NCBI RefSeq assembly: GCF_000816845.1
Contig: NZ_CP006877.1
Coordinates: 4,032,501-4,096,500, forward strand
Direction of reading: 5' to 3'
DNA length: 64,000 nucleotides
Source: Rhizobium gallicum bv. gallicum R602sp
GTDB lineage: Bacteria; Pseudomonadota; Alphaproteobacteria; Rhizobiales; Rhizobiaceae
Under the pieces are notes generated by a model. The model ran no database searches, was not told where the DNA came from, and was given only the letters and a program-made list of their open reading frames with translations. Of the stretch, positions 26,531 to 38,293 are shown piece by piece. Every line of letters begins with the position of its first letter. The first letter of the stretch is position 1. The position numbers and the translations under genes are program-made.

Positions 26531-27117
26531 TGAGCGCCGCCCTCTTGCAGCGACCCAAGGGCGAGCAAGTGACGCCCGGCCCCGTGCCGGTCGTCACCAC
26601 GCCCCGGCTGACGCTCCGCCCGCACAGGCTGGCCGATGCGAATGCGATTGCGGAATCGCTGTCCGACTTCGCAATCACCCGCATGCTTGCCCGCGTGCCC
26701 GCGCCCTATGACAGGCAGGACGCGCTTGATTGGCTGGTTCCCGTGACGTCCGGCAGTCTGCCGGATTGGCACTTGGCGGTCACCGATGGCGACGACACGC
26801 ATATCGGCGTCGTCTCGGTCGAACTCCGCCACGGCCGCTGGCACCTTGGCTACTGGCTCAACCGCTACTTTTGGCGGCGCGGCTATATGAGCGAGGCTGT
26901 CGCAGCCGTGCTGGAGCGCTTTTCCCGGCGGATGCCGGAAAGCGCTGTTCATTCGGGCGTGTTCGCGGACAATCCAGCCTCGCTGAGATTGCAGGAGAAG
27001 CTCGGTTTCCGGATGACGGGATGCGCGGAGATCTACAGCTTCGCCCGAAACACCATGGTATCGCACGTCGAAACCGTGCTTCAGCCCGGCGCCCTGCAGA
27101 TCACGAAGGCTGCCTGA
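26530..27117 (+). CDS. GNAT-family N-acetyltransferase (RimJ/RimL type), second of a pair
   Basis: Acetyltransferase of 195 residues, paralogous to its neighbour. TTPRLTLRPHRLADA near residue 22, GYWLNRYFWRRGYMSEAV and NPASLRLQEKLGFRMTG carry the same acetyl-CoA fold. The ATG shares bases with the upstream stop (TGATG), favouring this start over a longer reading. The two proteins could form a heterodimer or act on separate substrates. Confidence 0.87.
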   Translation: MSAALLQRPKGEQVTPGPVPVVTTPRLTLRPHRLADANAIAESLSDFAITRMLARVPAPYDRQDALDWLVPVTSGSLPDWHLAVTDGDDTHIGVVSVELRHGRWHLGYWLNRYFWRRGYMSEAVAAVLERFSRRMPESAVHSGVFADNPASLRLQEKLGFRMTGCAEIYSFARNTMVSHVETVLQPGALQITKAA

Positions 27118-27155
27118 TCAGACAAAGACACCGCAGCCCGCGCTGCGGTGTTTTC

Positions 27156-28019
27156 CTATCCGCCGATCTCGATCCAGACGGGGAAATGGTCGGAGCCCAT
27201 CGAAGCTGTGTCCACATGAGCAGATTTCAAGCGGCCATGCAGGCCGCAACTGACAAAGCAGTAATCGAGATGCATTCGCCTGCCGTGATTTTCCGGGTCC
27301 ATCCAGCTATAGCTTGCGGGCGCGTAGGCTTCGAGAGCGGCCAGCGCATCGACAGGTGTTCCGATGCGCGGCACGCGGCCGTAGTATCCGTCCCTCGTCC
27401 CGGCAAACGAGCAATATTCCGGCGATTCCGGCACCATGTTGAAATCACCCAAGATGACGTAGTCTTCCGGAAGCGGCAGATCCGCAATCTCGAATTCGCC
27501 GGCACCCGTCAGGCAACCGCCCTCGAACGGGAACGCATTGATGCGCTCGTTCAAATAGGCGAGCTGGCGGATACGCTCGTCGGGCGAAACGTGATCGAGA
27601 TGAACGGAATAGACGCGAAACGCGCCTTCCGGCGTATCGATGACGGCCTCGCTCGCCCCACGCTGCAGATTGATTTTCGAAACTGTGCGGCTGCGGGGCA
27701 AAAGCAGGGTGCGCGCCGACAGGATCGGCCAACGCGAAAGGATCATGTTGCCGAACTGGAAGCGCGTGCCGCGCGGCGGAAAGCCTTCTTCACCGACGTC
27801 GACATGCAGATCGCAGGCCGGGCCATAGACCCAGAAATGGTTGGGAAAAAAGGCCGCGAGATCGGCCGCCATGTCAGAAAAATCGTTTCGCGCGAACCCT
27901 CTGGTCACCTCCTGAAGCGCGATGATATCCGCGCCATCGAGGCTGTCCGCAATACGGCCAAGATCATAAATCCCATCAAGACCGAAGCCGTACTGTATGT
28001 TATAGCTCGCAAACTTCAC
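27156..28019 (-). CDS. Endonuclease/exonuclease/phosphatase family protein
   Basis: Metal-dependent phosphodiesterase fold, 287 residues. ASYNIQYG near the start, ALQEV (metal Glu), VHLDH, ILGDFNMVPESPE (catalytic Asp/Asn) and the terminal SDHFPVWIEI (catalytic His) are all in order. There is no signal peptide, suggesting cytoplasmic action on nucleic acid or phospho-lipid. The start is uncertain: I place it at a GTG at 28019 because the fold begins there and longer readings run into obgE on the other strand. It is divergent from obgE. Confidence 0.8.
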   Translation of the reverse strand: MKFASYNIQYGFGLDGIYDLGRIADSLDGADIIALQEVTRGFARNDFSDMAADLAAFFPNHFWVYGPACDLHVDVGEEGFPPRGTRFQFGNMILSRWPILSARTLLLPRSRTVSKINLQRGASEAVIDTPEGAFRVYSVHLDHVSPDERIRQLAYLNERINAFPFEGGCLTGAGEFEIADLPLPEDYVILGDFNMVPESPEYCSFAGTRDGYYGRVPRIGTPVDALAALEAYAPASYSWMDPENHGRRMHLDYCFVSCGLHGRLKSAHVDTASMGSDHFPVWIEIGG

Positions 28020-28079
28020 GATAATCTTTGACCTTAGCTTGAACCGCCTATATCGAAAGCGGCAGGATGGGGCGCGTAA

Positions 28080-30331
<2,252 letters not shown>

Positions 30332-30339
<8 letters not shown>

Positions 30340-31615
30340 GACCGTTGTGCACAGCCCTGACATTGACGCGCTGATGAACGACATCGGCCGCAAGGCCAAG
30401 GCTGCGGCACGACCGTTAGGCTTTGCGTCCACCGAGGCCAAGAACAAGGCGCTGAATGCGATGGCCGACGCGATCCTCGCAAGCAAGGAACACATCCTTG
30501 CCGAAAACGCCAAGGATCTGAAGGATGTCGCTGGCACCGATATGCTTGCCTCCTTCATCGACCGCTTGACACTAAATGACCAGCGCATCACCGAAATGGC
30601 CGAAGGCATCCGCGCCATTGCTGCGCTAAGAGATCCAGTCGGCGAAGTGATTACCGCCTGGGATCGGCCGAACGAACTGAAGATCGAGCGGGTCCGCACA
30701 CCTCTCGGCGTCATCGGCGTGATCTTCGAAAGCCGACCGAATGTGACGGCAGATGCCGGTGCGCTTTGCCTGAAGGCAGGCAATGCTGTGATCCTGCGAT
30801 GCGGTTCGGATTCGCGCCGTTCATCGCAGGCGATCCATGCCTGCCTCGTTGAAGGGCTGAAGGCAGCCGATCTTCCGGAGCATGCCATACAGCTTGTTCC
30901 GATTTCGGACCGTGCCGCCGTCGGCGCCATGCTGCGGGGCTTGGAAGGTGCAATCGACGTCATCGTGCCGCGCGGTGGCAAGAGCCTCGTCGCCCGCGTG
31001 CAGAACGAAGCCCGCGTGCCGGTTTTTGCCCACCTCGAAGGTCTTTGCCACATCTATGTAGACAAGTCTGCCGATATCGAAATGGCAAAGCGGATCATCG
31101 TCAACGCCAAGATGCGCCGCACAGGCATCTGCGGGGCCGTGGAGACCCTGCTTGTCGACGGCGCTGCAATCGGCACGCATCTGACACCGCTTCTTAAAGT
31201 GCTGGCCGAGGCCGGCTGTGAAATCCGCGCATCCGCCACAGTGTTGAAAGTTGCCCCGGGATTGAAGCCGGCGACCGAGGAGGATTGGTCGACCGAGTAT
31301 CTCGATGCAGTCATTTCCGTTGCCGTCGTGGACGGCATTTCCGGCGCGATCGCACATATTCAAAAGTATTCCTCGAACCATACGGAAGCCGTGATCGCGG
31401 AAGATCCGGCCGTCGTCGAGCGATTCTTCACCGAGATCGATTCGGCCATCCTGCTGCATAACGCTTCCACGCAATTTGCCGACGGCGGCGAGTTTGGCAT
31501 GGGTGCGGAAATCGGCATTGCGACGGGCAAGATGCATGCCCGCGGTCCTGTTGGTGTCGAGCAGCTTACCTCCTTCAAATACCGCGTGCGCGGCACCGGA
31601 CAAACGCGGCCCTGA
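30332..31615 (+). CDS. proA: Gamma-glutamyl phosphate reductase
   Basis: Second step of proline synthesis, NADPH-dependent reduction of gamma-glutamyl phosphate. The 427-residue protein carries the aldehyde-dehydrogenase-like fold; catalytic Cys lies in [15 protein letters not shown], and [16 protein letters not shown] and [12 protein letters not shown] are family signatures. The ATG at 30332 overlaps the end of proB. Confidence 0.95.
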
Positions 31616-31616
31616 C

Positions 31617-32237
31617 GTGACGACAGACGAAATAGATCGTCGCTACCTTCGCATGCCGCACACCGAGCGAGGCATGGTCGTCGGTCTTTTCGGCGGATCC
31701 TTTAATCCACCGCACCAAGGGCATGCGCTGGTTGCGGAAATCGCCATACGGCGCCTCGGCCTCGACCAACTCTGGTGGATGGTGACGCCTGGCAATCCGC
31801 TGAAGAATCGCAACCATCTTGCGCCGCTTGCCGAGCGGATCGCACTCAGCGAAGCGATCACAACCGATCCGCATATCAAGGTGACTGCATTCGAACAGGC
31901 ATTCGGCGTCAGTTACACGGCAAATACACTCGCCAGGGTAAAGGCGCGCAATCCGAACATCCATTTCATCTGGATCATGGGTGCCGACAGCCTGCAAACC
32001 TTCCATAGATGGCAAAAGTGGCAAGAGATCGCGCGCACCTTCCCGATCGCCGTCATCGATCGCCCCGGGGCGACGCTTTCCTATCTCTCGTCAAAAATGG
32101 CAAAGACCTTCGATTTCGCCCGTATCGACGAGGACGATGCCCGCGTGCTCTGGAAAAAATCCGCCCCTGCCTGGACCTTTATTCATGGCCCGCGCTCGGC
32201 ATTGAGTTCGACCGCTATTCGCAAAGCGGCTGAATAG
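31617..32237 (+). CDS. nadD: Nicotinate-nucleotide adenylyltransferase
   Basis: Makes nicotinate adenine dinucleotide in NAD synthesis. The nucleotidyltransferase motif GGSFNPPHQGH (H-x-G-H) lies near residue 25 and the closing ALSSTAIR matches the I-S-S-T-x-I-R motif. Length about 206 residues is normal. A GTG at 31617, one base after the proA stop, gives the longest reading; an ATG at 31653 is an equal alternative since neither has a clear ribosome site. Confidence 0.93.
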   Translation: MTTDEIDRRYLRMPHTERGMVVGLFGGSFNPPHQGHALVAEIAIRRLGLDQLWWMVTPGNPLKNRNHLAPLAERIALSEAITTDPHIKVTAFEQAFGVSYTANTLARVKARNPNIHFIWIMGADSLQTFHRWQKWQEIARTFPIAVIDRPGATLSYLSSKMAKTFDFARIDEDDARVLWKKSAPAWTFIHGPRSALSSTAIRKAAE

Positions 32238-32263
32238 CGGCAATTTCAGGAAGTTTGACAAAT

Positions 32264-32384
32264 GAAAAGCCCGACGGGGGAGGATCCGTCGGGCTTTATA
32301 AACTTGATCGACAGCTGGGAGGAGGAGTGCTGCCGACCCATATCTAACGGCTTTGGGAGGAGGAGATCGCCGTTTCGATAAGTA
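32264..32384 (-). ncRNA. Alpha-r14 ('cuckoo') family small RNA with anti-Shine-Dalgarno loops
   Basis: The minus strand folds into three hairpins. Hairpin 1 (32346-32374) has stem AACGGC/GCCGTT and a loop with TCCTCCTCCC. Hairpin 2 (32307-32337) has a 9-bp stem and a loop ACTCCTCCTCCCA. Hairpin 3 (32266-32297) is the terminator, whose loop again shows CCTCCC. Repeated CCUCCUCCC loops with this spacing are the hallmark of rhizobial alpha-r14 RNAs, about 120 nt long. A TATGAT box at 32391-32396 places the 5' end near 32384. It probably pairs with Shine-Dalgarno sequences and lowers translation of many mRNAs. The 5' end is estimated. Confidence 0.8.
32266..32297. terminator. Hairpin shared by the sRNA 3' end and the nadD operon end
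   Basis: A 12-bp perfect stem AAAGCCCGACGG/CCGTCGGGCTTT with an 8-base loop. A-rich and T-rich flanks allow termination in both directions: of the sRNA on the minus strand and of nadD (stop at 32237) on the plus strand. Confidence 0.85.
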
Positions 32385-32399
32385 TGTTTTATCATAAGT

Positions 32400-33057
32400 T
32401 CGGAAAACTGGAATACCGTATATTGCATTGCAGCAATGCGATGCGCGCAAGGCTCCTCGAATCCACATCTCACTGTTGCCGCTTTTTGCGGCATTGGAAA
32501 AATAGCTCTATCGCGTTCGCACAGTCTAATAGCATATCCACCTGAGCGGAATTCCAGTCCAAAAACGAGGGCGGAGCGGTCCTCAAGCCGGAGAGGGCGC
32601 AAAACCGACGAAGTTAGGACCAGACCAGATTCGCCAAGCTATGTCGCGTCGGGCCGTAGCGGCTGCCGACTGTTTCAGTAGCAAACGCGACCACGGCAGG
32701 GCAGCGTCTCGCCCGACGCGGACTTCGATGCCGGAGCAATTGGGTCTGGACTCGCGCCTCAGTAACTGATCGACCTCGAGTAACTGATTGACGCCGGCCA
32801 CCTTGGCCCTCGTAGCTCGGGGCACGTATCCGGCGTTTTCCGCGTGACTACGACTTGCCGAACAGATTGATGACCTGGCGCATGAGCACTTGCGCTGGAC
32901 AGCCCCATCTATTCCCCGAACCCGCAAAGCCAGCGTTTCGGTATACGGGTAAGATTTGTATTCTTTGGATACGTACAATTCGAATGAAATAAGCAATCAA
33001 TCGTATATCTCTAACATCTAATACTTCGGCTTGAGTACTCGGAACTGGGGCATACTC
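32400..33057. other. Non-coding stretch upstream of the TadE/G-like gene
   Basis: The first part holds the upstream promoter area of the sRNA. From about 32450 to 33000 I see no supported gene: a 137-codon minus-strand frame at 32583-32996 lacks a ribosome site and resembles no family. Base composition drops towards A+T after 32930, which fits a promoter for the gene at 33058. Confidence 0.5.
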
Positions 33058-34305
33058 ATGCGTGAAGTTCTCAAACGGCATGTCGATCGATTTATTCGCG
33101 ACGAGGTCGGCAACTTTGCAATCCTGACTGCGGTCGCAATCGTTCCCTTGCTGGGGGCGGCCTCCGTCGCGATCGACTTCGTTAATGCCAGTTTCGAGGC
33201 TGACAAATTGCAGGAGGCGCTGGACAGCGCCACGCTTGCGGCGGTGCGCCTTTACGGCGAGGGCTACAGCGAGGCGGAAGCCACTCAATTGGCGAACGAA
33301 ATGTTCTTCGGCAATTATCAAGAGGCGGCTGCCGTCTCCCAGGGCGACGATGCAATCACCCCGGCAGCGGAACCTCCATCCCTGCATATCGTCTATTCCC
33401 TGGCGGGACAGCAGGTAACGGCGACGGCTGACTACGCAGTCAACTACCAGCCGGCATTTCTCACTCGATTATCATTCCCTATCTCCCGCCGCAGCAGCAC
33501 CGCTTACCAAGCGGGCAACGAAGCCTGCATTCTGGCGCTCAGCCCGACGGCAGATCGCGCCTTCGAGGTTTCCGGTAGCTCGAAGGTCGACACGTCGAAT
33601 TGTGCGATCACCGCGAACTCGCGCAGCAACGAAGCCATCTATGTCGGTGGATCAGGAAGCCTGAAGACGGAATGTCTTTATACGCCAGGCAAGATCTCCG
33701 CCTCGCCGTACAAAATCGATCTCGAATGCGACAAGCCGTACGAGGGAACGGCAGCGGCCCTCGACCCATTCAGACTCAAAACGGTGCCGAAAGCAGGTAC
33801 GTTGGCCAAGAACAACGGCTCGGGCGAACTGGTGCCCGGGACGTACAAGGGTCTCCAGGTCAAGGGCGATGTGAAGCTGCAGCCCGGTGACTACATCATT
33901 GACGGGGGCAAGCTGAATTTCGGGAGCCAGTCGGTCATCACTGGCGAAGGGGTCACATTCTTCCTGCTCAACGGCGCTGAAATCGACATTCATGGCGGTT
34001 CGACCGTTAACGTCACTGCCCCGACATCGGGGCCATGGGCGGGTTTCGTCATCGTTGCCGACCGCAATAACACGTCCTCCGCAGTGATCAATGGCAACAG
34101 CAACTCGAACATCAGCGGCATCATCTACATGCCAGCAGCCGAAGAAATTCAGTATTCCGGCAATGGTACGACGTCTGGCGAGTGCGTCCGAATCATCGCC
34201 CAGAAAATCATCATGACCGGCAACAGCACTTTCAAGCTCGATTGCAAGTCGGAACTGGCGAACAACGAGATCAATAATCTCGGCGCCGTCCGGCTTGTCC
34301 AATGA
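33058..34305 (+). CDS. Orphan TadE/TadG-like pilus-assembly-related protein
   Basis: Exported or membrane-anchored protein of 415 residues. DEVGNFAILTAVAIVPLLGAA followed by VAIDF at about 15-40 is the TadE/TadG-type N-terminal segment, with the typical DKLQEALDSATLAA coil after it. Beyond residue 150 the protein is strand-rich with Gly/Ser/Asn repeats (SGSGSLKTE, DGGKLNFGSQS, GNSNSNISG) and six or so cysteines, suggesting a beta-solenoid-like surface domain instead of the von Willebrand domain of many TadG proteins. ATG at 33058 (GGGG upstream) is preferred to a TTG at 33031. No other tad genes lie nearby. Confidence 0.75.
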   Translation: MREVLKRHVDRFIRDEVGNFAILTAVAIVPLLGAASVAIDFVNASFEADKLQEALDSATLAAVRLYGEGYSEAEATQLANEMFFGNYQEAAAVSQGDDAITPAAEPPSLHIVYSLAGQQVTATADYAVNYQPAFLTRLSFPISRRSSTAYQAGNEACILALSPTADRAFEVSGSSKVDTSNCAITANSRSNEAIYVGGSGSLKTECLYTPGKISASPYKIDLECDKPYEGTAAALDPFRLKTVPKAGTLAKNNGSGELVPGTYKGLQVKGDVKLQPGDYIIDGGKLNFGSQSVITGEGVTFFLLNGAEIDIHGGSTVNVTAPTSGPWAGFVIVADRNNTSSAVINGNSNSNISGIIYMPAAEEIQYSGNGTTSGECVRIIAQKIIMTGNSTFKLDCKSELANNEINNLGAVRLVQ

Positions 34306-34507
34306 GGGTGGAACACACGGCGACGGACGGCGGCCACATCTTTGGCGTCTTGCCTTCGCGGTAAAAGCCTGTCTAATTTTCCGCTCTGCCCGAACCCGGC
34401 AATCTCGATCACCTGCTATCGATGGCCGGTGGTGGTCTGGCCGATATCAAACAACCTCCAAGCCGATATTTTCTTCAAAACCTATCCCTAGCCAATTCTA
34501 TCGATAT

Positions 34508-34531
34508 CGATATATTCCTGTGAATATTTCG
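34508..34531. promoter_or_regulatory. Candidate molybdate (ModE-type) operator upstream of modA
   Basis: CGATATATTC-CTGT-GAATATTTCG is a near-perfect inverted repeat (9 of 10 pairs) lying 17-40 bases before the modA ATG. It resembles the CG-TATA-type Mo-boxes of alphaproteobacteria. The ModE-like gene at the other end of the operon is the likely binder. Confidence 0.55.
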
Positions 34532-34547
34532 TCGGAGAATTGAAGAT

Positions 34548-35345
34548 ATGCATGATCGCCGGCAATGGATGAAACGTGTCGTCGGAATGTTTTCCGTGGT
34601 CGCCTGGATTGGCGCTGCCGGGCTGTTGCCGCAGCCAGCAGGGGCCAAAGACAGGATCACCGTCTTTGCGGCGGCGAGCCTCAAGAATGCCCTTGATGCC
34701 GCAAATGCAGCTTGGGCGAAGGAAAGCGGCACGGAAGCCGTCGTTTCCTATGCAGCGAGCTCCGCACTCGCCAAGCAAATCGAAAATGGCGCACCAGCCG
34801 ATATCTTCATCCCCGCCGATCTCGACTGGATGGACTACACCGCCAAGAAGGGCCTGATCCGGGGAGACACCCGCGCAGACTTGCTTGGCAACCGCATCGT
34901 GCTGGTGACTGCCATCGATAAGGCAAAGCAGGTCGATATTAAGCCGGGCTTTGATCTTTCCGGTCTACTTGGCGATGGCAGGCTCGCCATGGGAGAAGTG
35001 ACATCCGTCCCCGCCGGCAAATACGGCAAGGCCGCGCTCGAAAAGCTCGGCGTCTGGGCATCGGTGGAGCCGAAGATTGCCGGTGCCCAAAGCGTTCGTG
35101 CCGCTCTTGCGCTCGTCTCCCGCGGCGAAGCGCCTTATGGCATCGTCTATCAGACAGATGCGGCGGCAGATGACGGCGTCGCAATCGTCGGCATGTTTCC
35201 GTCCGATTCGCATCCGCCGATCATCTACCCTATCGCACTGCTTGCCGCCAGCAAGAACCCGGACGCGGTTGCCTATCTAAAGTTTCTAAGGTCGGATAAG
35301 GCCGCTCCCTTCTTTACTGCGCAGGGCTTTACGATCCTGAAGTGA
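34548..35345 (+). CDS. modA: Molybdate-binding periplasmic protein
   Basis: Receptor of the molybdate ABC transporter, 265 residues. An extended signal peptide (charged RRQWMKR, hydrophobic core, cleavage near QPAGA-K at about 33) precedes ITVFAAASLKNALD, the diagnostic oxyanion-binding start. SYAASSALAKQIENGAPADIFIPAD and APYGIVYQTDA complete the site. The ATG at 34548 follows GGAGAATTGAAGAT. modB begins 49 bases later. Confidence 0.94.
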   Translation: MHDRRQWMKRVVGMFSVVAWIGAAGLLPQPAGAKDRITVFAAASLKNALDAANAAWAKESGTEAVVSYAASSALAKQIENGAPADIFIPADLDWMDYTAKKGLIRGDTRADLLGNRIVLVTAIDKAKQVDIKPGFDLSGLLGDGRLAMGEVTSVPAGKYGKAALEKLGVWASVEPKIAGAQSVRAALALVSRGEAPYGIVYQTDAAADDGVAIVGMFPSDSHPPIIYPIALLAASKNPDAVAYLKFLRSDKAAPFFTAQGFTILK

Positions 35346-35394
35346 ACAGGGAGTTTATCCGCAGCTTCGAACCGATCTATCGGAGATACCCAAC

Positions 35395-36093
35395 TTGGAT
35401 TTTGGCCTGAGCAATGATGAGTGGACGGCTATCTTGCTCAGCCTGCGGGTTTCCGTTGTCGCCATGTTCGCGAGCCTGCCGTTCGGCATTGCGGTTGCGC
35501 TGCTTCTTGCCCGCGGCCGCTTCTATGGCAAGGCTGTTGTCAATGGCATCGTTCATCTGCCGCTCATTCTTCCGCCGGTCGTCACAGGCTTCATTCTTCT
35601 GATCCTCTTCGGCCGCAGGGGACCGATCGGCAGCTTGCTGGATCAATATTTCGGGATCGTCTTTTCCTTCCGCTGGACAGGCGCAGCTCTCGCCTGTGCG
35701 GTCATGGGGTTCCCGCTGATGGTCCGAAGCATACGGCTTTCGATTGAAGCGATCGACCGCAGGATCGAGGAAGCGGCAGGCACGCTTGGCGCAAGCCCGC
35801 TATGGGTGTTCCTCACCGTTACGCTGCCGCTGACGACGCCTGGAATCATCGTCGGGATGATCCTGTCCTTTGCCAAGGCGATGGGCGAATTTGGCGCAAC
35901 CATCACTTTCGTATCGAACATCCCGGGCGAGACTCAGACGCTGTCTTCGGCCATCTACACATTCACCCAGGTCCCAGGCGGCGACGCCGGCGCTATGCGC
36001 CTCACCCTGGTTGCTATCGTCATCTCCATGGCAGCGCTGCTGGCGTCTGAACTCATGGCGCATCTCGCTGGCCGGAGGATAGACCCGGAATGA
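35395..36093 (+). CDS. modB: Molybdate ABC transporter permease
   Basis: Inner-membrane permease of 232 residues with five spans. [16 protein letters not shown] and the EAA-loop region [27 protein letters not shown] are typical ModB signatures. The start is a TTG at 35395 with CGGAGA nine bases upstream. Its stop overlaps the modC ATG by four bases. Confidence 0.93.
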   Translation: MDFGLSNDEWTAILLSLRVSVVAMFASLPFGIAVALLLARGRFYGKAVVNGIVHLPLILPPVVTGFILLILFGRRGPIGSLLDQYFGIVFSFRWTGAALACAVMGFPLMVRSIRLSIEAIDRRIEEAAGTLGASPLWVFLTVTLPLTTPGIIVGMILSFAKAMGEFGATITFVSNIPGETQTLSSAIYTFTQVPGGDAGAMRLTLVAIVISMAALLASELMAHLAGRRIDPE

Positions 36094-37157
36094 CGCTCAC
36101 CATCGAAACCAGGCACCGCTTCGGCGCCTTCATCCTTGATGCAGCCTTTACCTCCGAAGTCGGCGTAACGGCCCTCTTCGGCCGATCCGGTTCGGGCAAG
36201 ACCTCGATGATCCGCATCATCGCCGGCCTCGTCCGGCCGGATGAAGGCCGGGTTCTCCTCGACGGTACGCCACTCACCGACACGGCCAAAGGCATCTTCA
36301 TCCCCCGCCATCGCCGCCGTTTCGGCTATGTCTTCCAGGATGGCAGGCTCTTCCCGCACTTGAGCGTTCGAAAGAACCTCTCCTATGGAAGCTGGTTCGC
36401 GCCCAAGGCTTCGCCAAGCGGAAACTTTGACCACATCGTCGAGCTGCTCGGGATCGAAAGCCTGCTCGATCGGAGCCCTTCCAATCTCTCAGGCGGAGAA
36501 AAGCAACGGGTGGCGATCGGCCGCGCGCTGCTTTCCTCTCCGCGTCTTTTGCTGATGGACGAACCGCTCGCAGCGCTTGACGAGGCCCGCAAAGCCGAGA
36601 TCCTGCCCTATCTCGAACGTCTGCGTGACGAGACGCAGATTCCGATCGTCTATGTCAGCCATTCGATCTTCGAAGTGGCACGCCTCGCCAATCAGGTCGT
36701 CGTGATGCGCGATGGCAAGGTTGAGGCCGCGGGCAGCGCGACCGATGTGCTGAGCCGTCCTTCGGCGGCCGAAGACCGGCGCGAAGCAGGTGCCCTTCTG
36801 GAAGGCGCTATCGAAAGCTTCGATGAAAAACATCGCCTTGCGACGCTCGCATTGAAGGCGGCCCGCCTTTATGTGCCGGGTGTCTCGGTGCCGCCGGGCA
36901 AGCGCGTTCGCGTCCACATTCCTTCCCGCGATGTCATGCTGGCGACCGTCAGGCCGGAAGGTTTAAGCGCATTGAATATAATCGACGGCATCGTCCGACA
37001 TACATCGCCTGCGGAAGACGGAACGGTCGAGGTGCAGATCGACTGCGGCGGCGATATCATCCTGTCGCGTATCACCGCCCTGTCTGTTGAGAGGCTCGAT
37101 CTTGTGCCCAACAAGCATGTCTTCGCTGTCATCAAGACAGTCGCGCTGCAGCCGTGA
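36090..37157 (+). CDS. modC: Molybdate ABC transporter ATPase
   Basis: ATPase of 355 residues. Walker [10 protein letters not shown] near residue 31, signature [16 protein letters not shown] and Walker [13 protein letters not shown] are intact. The C-terminus from about 290 forms a molybdate-binding mop/TOBE domain ([17 protein letters not shown]). Its TGA at 37155-37157 directly abuts the stop codon of the convergent ModE-like gene. Confidence 0.94.
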   Translation: MTLTIETRHRFGAFILDAAFTSEVGVTALFGRSGSGKTSMIRIIAGLVRPDEGRVLLDGTPLTDTAKGIFIPRHRRRFGYVFQDGRLFPHLSVRKNLSYGSWFAPKASPSGNFDHIVELLGIESLLDRSPSNLSGGEKQRVAIGRALLSSPRLLLMDEPLAALDEARKAEILPYLERLRDETQIPIVYVSHSIFEVARLANQVVVMRDGKVEAAGSATDVLSRPSAAEDRREAGALLEGAIESFDEKHRLATLALKAARLYVPGVSVPPGKRVRVHIPSRDVMLATVRPEGLSALNIIDGIVRHTSPAEDGTVEVQIDCGGDIILSRITALSVERLDLVPNKHVFAVIKTVALQP

Positions 37158-37535
37158 CTATTTTCTTGCCGCCTCGGCCTGACTGCGGTTGCCTTCCAGC
37201 CAGGCAAGATCGCCCGCAAGGGCTATCCGCATGGCGTCCTCCATATGCCGGAACCGCGACAGCAACTCCTCGCCGAACGGCGTCAGCGCAGCGCCGCCAC
37301 CCTTCTGGCCGCCGCGCTGGGATTCGACTACCGGCGCCTTGAACATGCGGTTCATGTCGCTGACGAGCAACCAGGCGCGCCGGTAGGACATGTCCATCGC
37401 CCTGCCGGCTGCCGAGATCGAGCCGGTTTGGCGGATGTGCTCCAGGAGTTCCATCTTGCCGCGGCCTAGGCGATCCTCGTGTGGAAAGCTAATGCGTAGG
37501 ATGGGAACGAGTTGATTTCTGGCGGTAGTGTCCAT
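37158..37535 (-). CDS. ModE-type N-terminal domain transcription regulator
   Basis: A 125-residue winged-helix protein: KMELLEHIRQTGSISAAGRAMDMSYRRAW is the ModE/MolR DNA-binding domain, followed by VESQRGGQKGGGAALTPFGEEL. The C-terminal mop domains that bind molybdate in full ModE (about 260 residues) are absent, so sensing must use another route. It is convergent with modC, with the two stop codons adjacent. A GTG or ATG alternative may trim the first residues. Probably regulates modABC through the palindrome at 34508-34531. Confidence 0.82.
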   Translation of the reverse strand: MDTTARNQLVPILRISFPHEDRLGRGKMELLEHIRQTGSISAAGRAMDMSYRRAWLLVSDMNRMFKAPVVESQRGGQKGGGAALTPFGEELLSRFRHMEDAMRIALAGDLAWLEGNRSQAEAARK

Positions 37536-37737
37536 TCGGTTCTGCAGTTACGGAAAATCGCAGCCACTTTACGCTTGGCCGTTGGCGCTGTACACAGCCG
37601 CCTTGCTGCCGGTAACGACATAAATCTTGAACGCGAATTTAAGTCTTCGCGAAATGAAAACCGGCTCGTGTCTTGAAAGATTAACGGTTTGATGCCTATC
37701 TTAACCATGATTTGGTTCGCCCAAATCAGTGATGCGC

Positions 37738-38181
37738 ATGTTCTGTTATTGCAGGAAAGGAAAAGCACTGACAACAGTACACGCCAAGGGAAGAACGCTC
37801 GCCGTTGTCCCGAAGAGCCTGGAACGTGGCGCCGATGCCGCCGCCCGCGCTCTGCAAGCTGTCCTCACGAGCCTTGAGGACTCCAAAGCTGAAGATATCG
37901 TCACCATCGACATTGCTGGGAAATCTGCGCTGGGGGACTATATGGTCGTCGTCTCCGGCCGATCGAACCGCCATGTCCTGGCGATCGCGGATCATCTGCT
38001 CACCGACTTGAAGGACGAGGGCTTTGGCGCAGCCCGCGTTGAGGGCAAGGACGGCGGAGATTGGGTCTTGATCGACACCGGCGATATCATCGTGCACGTC
38101 TTCCGCCCCGAAATCCGCGAGTTCTACAACATCGAAAAGATGTGGGGCGCGCCGGATTTGGACGAAGAAACGCGGCACTGA
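37738..38181 (+). CDS. rsfS: Ribosomal silencing factor RsfS
   Basis: Binds ribosomal protein L14 and blocks subunit joining under starvation. The RsfS core SKAEDIVTIDIAGKSALGDYMVV-type strand, DHLLTDLK, DWVLIDTGDIIVHVF and REFYNIEKMWG are all present. Start is uncertain: I use the ATG at 37738; two further ATG/GTG codons lie just upstream, and a CTG at 37768 has the only good ribosome site (AGGAAAGGAAAAGCA). Part of the conserved nadD-rsfS-rlmH-ctpA-rppH order of rhizobia. Confidence 0.9.
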   Translation: MFCYCRKGKALTTVHAKGRTLAVVPKSLERGADAAARALQAVLTSLEDSKAEDIVTIDIAGKSALGDYMVVVSGRSNRHVLAIADHLLTDLKDEGFGAARVEGKDGGDWVLIDTGDIIVHVFRPEIREFYNIEKMWGAPDLDEETRH

Positions 38182-38293
38182 TAGGCGGGCCGGCTTGTCC
38201 GGTGCCTGAGCGCGGCAATAAACAGGCCGGAAACATGAGAACCCGGCCCAAAGCCGGTATTGTGCCTTCGCGGTGCATGACAGGAGCGGGTGG

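Noticed and set aside
32583-32996. 137-codon minus-strand frame upstream of the TadE/G-like gene
   Set aside because: No ribosome site and no recognisable family; composition is unlike its neighbours' proteins.
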